Source: an uncultured Clostridia bacterium (GTDB lineage Bacteria > Bacillota > Clostridia > Oscillospirales > Ruminococcaceae). Taken from it: DNA of 8,071 nt. The stretch spans positions 1 through 8,071 of the forward strand of contig CAMYUO010000061.1 in assembly GCA_947302065.1 (NCBI GenBank), given 5' to 3'. Below, piece after piece: positions 5,962 through 8,071 of this stretch (positions are counted from its first letter, which is position 1; each line of letters starts with the position of its first letter). Position numbers and translations under genes: made by a program. Under the pieces are notes generated by a model. It was not told the origin of the DNA. It saw nothing but the letters and a program-made list of their open reading frames with translations, and did not search any database.

Positions 5962-6854
5962 TTGCCGATCACCTCCATAAAGAGCTGTTCAAGGTCGGGC
6001 TCCTGATGTTCTATCTTTATCACAGGTATCTTTTTCTCGCTGATGATGCCGAGGATGCCGAACATCTTCTCCTGTGATGCGCCCTTGACCACAGCAAGAC
6101 AGCCCTGGTGCTCGCCGCCGAGCACGCCTGCATATTTTGCAGCACTTTCCGTGTCTGCAAAAACTATCACAAGGTCGCTTCCCGAGCGTTTGGCTTTAAG
6201 TTCGCTCACCGTTCCCGAAAGAGCTATGCTGCCCTTTTCGAGAATAGCCATATCGTCGCATATCTTTTCAACATCGGACAGTATGTGCGTTGAAAAAATA
6301 ACGCTCGTTTCGCCCTTTGCCGAATGGATAATATCGAGTATCTCTTTTCTGCCGACAGGGTCAAGCGCAGATGTCGGCTCGTCGCAGATGAGCAGTCTCG
6401 GCTTGTTGATAAGTGCCTGTGCGATGCCAAGGCGCTGGCGCATACCTCGGGAATAGCCCTTGATGCGATGCTTTTCGTCAGCAAGTCCGACAAGCTCTAA
6501 AAGTTCGGCAGAGCGTGACTTTATCTCGCTTTGCTTCATGCCTGTTATCTCACCGCAGAGTTTCAGATACTCCTTTGCGGTCATATATCCGTAGTATTCG
6601 GGCACATCGGGCAGATAGCCGATGAACCTGTTCGCAGCGCTTCCGCCGTAAGTAACTTTCTCGCCGCAGACGCTCACCTCGCCGCTGTCCGCTTTGAGCA
6701 GACCGAGGATAATTTTCATCGTGGTGGTCTTGCCTGCGCCGTTTCTGCCGATAAATCCGAACACGCTGCCTTCGTCGACCGTGAACGAAAGCCCGTCGAG
6801 CACCGTCTTTGAGCCGAAACTTTTGTGCAGGTCTTTAACCTCAAGTACAGCCAT
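5958..6854 (-). CDS. ABC transporter ATP-binding protein (YxlF-like)
   Basis: The nucleotide-binding subunit that powers the adjacent permease. It has 298 residues: an ATPase domain (about 1-220) with Walker A GRNGAGKT (36-43), a signature variant YSRGMRQR (134-141), Walker B LLICDEP (154-160), D-loop SALD (162-165) and H-loop His190. A further C-terminal region of about 80 residues is typical of exporters of the CcmA/NatA/YxlF class. The glutamine of the Q-loop is replaced in YLPDVP (80-85), which is usual for this exporter subfamily. All catalytic motifs are intact. The ATG directly follows the TAA of the small membrane gene upstream with no gap, with GAGGAAGA as ribosome site, and the stop overlaps the permease start. 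The exact substrate cannot be read from the sequence. Confidence 0.95.
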   Translation of the reverse strand: MAVLEVKDLHKSFGSKTVLDGLSFTVDEGSVFGFIGRNGAGKTTTMKIILGLLKADSGEVSVCGEKVTYGGSAANRFIGYLPDVPEYYGYMTAKEYLKLCGEITGMKQSEIKSRSAELLELVGLADEKHRIKGYSRGMRQRLGIAQALINKPRLLICDEPTSALDPVGRKEILDIIHSAKGETSVIFSTHILSDVEKICDDMAILEKGSIALSGTVSELKAKRSGSDLVIVFADTESAAKYAGVLGGEHQGCLAVVKGASQEKMFGILGIISEKKIPVIKIEHQEPDLEQLFMEVIGK

Positions 6855-7082
6855 TTAGTCTTCCTCTTTCCCCAGCACAAAATAAAGTATCGGTCCTATC
6901 ATGCTGACAAACAGCGTAACGATCACCCAGACGGCTCTGTTGCCTGTTTTGTATGTTTTGTGTTTGAAGATGCTCACCAGTGCGGCGATCATCAGTCCCA
7001 GCTGCAAAACAGCCAGCGGGATAATAAAAGGCAGGTATTCTTTCAGGTCTTCAAAGCTTGTTATCTCTGCTAAAATGTTCAT
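6855..7082 (-). CDS. Small PLDc_N-domain membrane protein (YxlE-like)
   Basis: A 75-residue protein with two membrane helices (about 17-38 and 50-70) joined by a basic loop (KHKTYKTGNRAVW), ending in IGPILYFVLGKEED. This matches the PLDc_N / phospholipase-D-nuclease N-terminal family, in which the domain stands alone without nuclease activity. Bacillus subtilis YxlE, encoded just before the ABC genes yxlF-yxlG in the sigY operon, is such a protein. The reading frame extends further upstream, but the ATG at 7082 has GGGGGAA about 8 bases before it and starts at the conserved region. Another ATG at 7097 overlaps that ribosome site. The stop TAA is immediately followed by the ATPase ATG, suggesting coupled expression and a role with the transporter or as a regulator. 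Confidence 0.85.
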   Translation of the reverse strand: MNILAEITSFEDLKEYLPFIIPLAVLQLGLMIAALVSIFKHKTYKTGNRAVWVIVTLFVSMIGPILYFVLGKEED

Positions 7083-7108
7083 AGTTGTTTCCCCCATTAT
7101 TTTTTTTC

Positions 7109-7744
7109 TTACTGTTCTTCTGTTTCGTTCTTTTTGAGCACCTTTTTGCACCAGCCTTTTTCGTGGCAGTGCGGACATACCATTTTTCTTGTTCTGCCCA
7201 TATGCTGTGACATATATGTCTGCTTGAGTGTTGGCACGAAAGTGTGCTTGCAGTGCGGACACTCATAGTAGCCTGCGGTCTGCTCTATCTTTATGCATAC
7301 GTGCATCGACACCGCAAAGATAATAGCTCCGATAATGCACGGTACGATGCGCCACGCCATTGAAAGATCGGGTGCAAAGACACCGAACAGCAAAAGTGCA
7401 AGGAATGCGGCTGTTGAGATGATGCCGATAACCACTTCCATAGAGAGCATATTCCTGCTTGCCTGCTCCTCTTTCTCTTTGAGAGCGATAAGGTTTTTCT
7501 CTGCTTGTTCGTTATAGTTTGTCATATCGTTTAGTTTTTCCCCGCTGAGCAGTTCGTTGACGTTTATCCCAAGCTCACTGCAAAGGTCAAGCATTATCGA
7601 CGCATCGGGTATGCTCTTGCCCGTCTCCCATTTGGAAACGGCTCTGTCGGTGATGCCGAACTTCTCTGCAAGCTGTGCCTGAGTAAGTCCTTTTTCTTTT
7701 CGGCATTGGCTTATGAATTTGCCGATCTTGACCATATCGATCAT
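7109..7744 (-). CDS. Membrane-tethered XRE-family regulator with C-terminal zinc ribbon
   Basis: The 211-residue protein starts with an XRE/Cro-type helix-turn-helix (about 7-62, core TQAQLAEKFGITDRAVSKWE), continues through a charged helix (75-100), then two membrane segments (about 103-123 and 132-150). It ends with a zinc ribbon (Cys162-x2-Cys165 and Cys190-x2-Cys193, plus nearby His residues and Cys199). With two membrane passes both ends should be cytoplasmic, so the DNA-binding domain would be tethered to the membrane. The start at 7744 has AAAGGAGG 10 bases upstream and lies just after a clear promoter; a longer frame to 7855 runs through the promoter and is not used. It is the first gene of the operon with the PLDc_N protein and ABC transporter (26-base gap), and is the likely regulator of that operon. 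The signal sensed is unknown. Confidence 0.9.
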   Translation of the reverse strand: MIDMVKIGKFISQCRKEKGLTQAQLAEKFGITDRAVSKWETGKSIPDASIMLDLCSELGINVNELLSGEKLNDMTNYNEQAEKNLIALKEKEEQASRNMLSMEVVIGIISTAAFLALLLFGVFAPDLSMAWRIVPCIIGAIIFAVSMHVCIKIEQTAGYYECPHCKHTFVPTLKQTYMSQHMGRTRKMVCPHCHEKGWCKKVLKKNETEEQ

Positions 7745-7771
7745 CGGGGAATGTCCTCCTTTCGTGTACTC

Positions 7772-7800
7772 AGCATAGCACACGCAAACTGAAATGTAAA
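7772..7800 (-). promoter_or_regulatory. Promoter of the regulator-ABC transporter operon
   Basis: TTTACA (7795-7800) and TATGCT (7772-7777) on the minus strand are 17 bases apart, and TGC directly precedes the -10 box (extended -10). Predicted initiation is near 7765, just before the AAAGGAGG ribosome site. Expression of the four genes is probably from here, since no other promoter is evident within the operon. Confidence 0.85.
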
Positions 7801-7808
7801 CAAACTGA
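7785..7808. repeat. Direct repeat CAAACTGA flanking the -35 box (possible operator)
   Basis: CAAACTGA occurs at 7785-7792 and again at 7801-7808, 16 bases apart, on either side of the -35 box. A shortened copy, CAACTGA, is at 7837-7843. A GTTG-AAAA-CAAC inverted repeat lies at 7811-7822. These could be binding sites for the HTH protein encoded just downstream, but short repeats in AT-rich DNA can arise by chance. Confidence 0.35.
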
Positions 7809-7880
7809 CGGTTGAAAACAACGTAAATACGCCACTCAACTGATAGATGAGTCAATAATAACAGGTTTTTCGTCGTGCTG

Positions 7881-7899
7881 TCAAGCCATAATGGCTTGA
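7881..7899. repeat. Inverted repeat TCAAGCCAT / ATGGCTTGA
   Basis: Nine-base arms (7881-7889 and 7891-7899) flank a single central A; as a hairpin this is an 8-bp stem with a TAA loop. The AAGCCAT/ATGGCTT core is shared with the hairpin at 5-45. A weaker AAGTT/AACTT pair (7903-7907 with 7914-7918) follows directly. Confidence 0.75.
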
Positions 7900-7923
7900 G
7901 GAAAGTTTGCCCGAACTTCTCAT

Positions 7924-7954
7924 AGGGAACGCCCTCTCTTGCAGGGCGTTCCCT
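7924..7954. repeat. Perfect 12-bp inverted repeat (hairpin)
   Basis: AGGGAACGCCCT (7924-7935) and AGGGCGTTCCCT (7943-7954) are exact complements around a 7-base loop. It is followed by CTTTC on the plus strand, then at once by the next palindrome, so a terminator role for an upstream plus-strand transcript is possible but not needed by any gene in view. Confidence 0.85.
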
Positions 7955-7955
7955 C

Positions 7956-7986
7956 TTTCAAAACAGTCCGCCGGACTGTTTTGAAA
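7956..7986. repeat. Perfect 15-bp inverted repeat (hairpin)
   Basis: The arms 7956-7970 (TTTCAAAACAGTCCG) and 7972-7986 are exact complements about one central C. Palindromes built on AAAACAGTCCG/CGGACTGTTTT are, from memory, frequent between genes in Ruminococcus-type genomes; I cannot confirm this here. The perfect symmetry makes it a strong DNA or RNA hairpin. Confidence 0.85.
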
Positions 7987-8023
7987 TTCACCCTTTGCGG
8001 AGCGCCTAACGGCACAGGGCGTT

Positions 8024-8060
8024 TCGCCGTCTGCGGACGGCGACAAGGGCGCTGCCCTTG
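8024..8060. repeat. Two adjoining hairpins at the window edge
   Basis: TCGCCGTC (8024-8031) pairs with GACGGCGA (8036-8043). Immediately after, CAAGGGC (8044-8050) pairs with GCCCTTG (8054-8060) across a GCT loop. With the palindromes at 7881-7986 they form a gene-free stretch (about 7856-8071) made mostly of stems. No credible coding region is seen there; the open frame at 7852-8046 has no ribosome site and is forced by the palindromes. The element may continue beyond the window. Confidence 0.75.
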
Positions 8061-8071
8061 ACCCGCCACCT

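Noticed and set aside
7852..8046. A 64-codon open frame on the minus strand
   Set aside because: It is built from back-to-back palindromes, has no ribosome site, and ends next to the regulator promoter region.
7881..8060. CRISPR array
   Set aside because: The palindromes differ from one another and there are no equal spacers or repeated direct-repeat units, nor any cas gene in view.

Overview
The window looks like chromosomal DNA of a low- to mid-GC Gram-positive anaerobe of the Ruminococcus / Oscillospiraceae type. This is inferred from strong AGGAGG-type ribosome sites, sigma-A promoters with 17-base spacers, a Firmicutes-style LexA, a Ser/Thr/Pro-rich lipoprotein, and intergenic palindromes of the kind I associate with this family. 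The assignment rests on pattern recognition, not on a database match. I see no phage, insertion sequence, CRISPR array, tRNA or rRNA.

Left block (about 1-3014, minus strand): a murC - lexA - zinc-ribbon membrane protein gene set, with gaps of 19 and 32 bases, reads leftward and ends in two hairpins (71-105 and 5-45). A promoter (-10 at 2986-2991) drives it. A near-consensus SOS box, GAACAAATATTC on the minus strand, lies at the predicted transcription start (2968-2979). The SOS repressor therefore probably controls its own operon, which begins with a peptidoglycan ligase gene. The third gene has no known function.

Centre (3128-4542, plus strand): serS, transcribed divergently from murC from its own strong promoter and closed by a strong intrinsic terminator. 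The terminator also sits at the end of a convergent minus-strand gene for a small lipoprotein (4546-5064). That protein is almost entirely low-complexity linker and has its own promoter at 5097-5125.

Right block (5139-7800, minus strand): a four-gene operon. In order of transcription it encodes a membrane-tethered HTH regulator with a C-terminal zinc ribbon, a 75-residue two-helix PLDc_N (YxlE-like) protein, an ABC ATPase and an ABC-2 permease. Tight junctions (TAA directly followed by ATG, then an ATGA overlap) indicate translational coupling. It has a clear promoter with a direct repeat around the -35 box, and a terminator at 5139-5166. The layout recalls the yxlE-yxlF-yxlG part of the Bacillus subtilis sigY operon, with an HTH regulator in front instead of a sigma factor.

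Right edge (7856-8071): no credible gene, but a run of at least five inverted repeats packed end to end, probably a mosaic of dispersed palindromic repeats. One of its hairpins shares the AAGCCAT/ATGGCTT core with the hairpin at the left edge.
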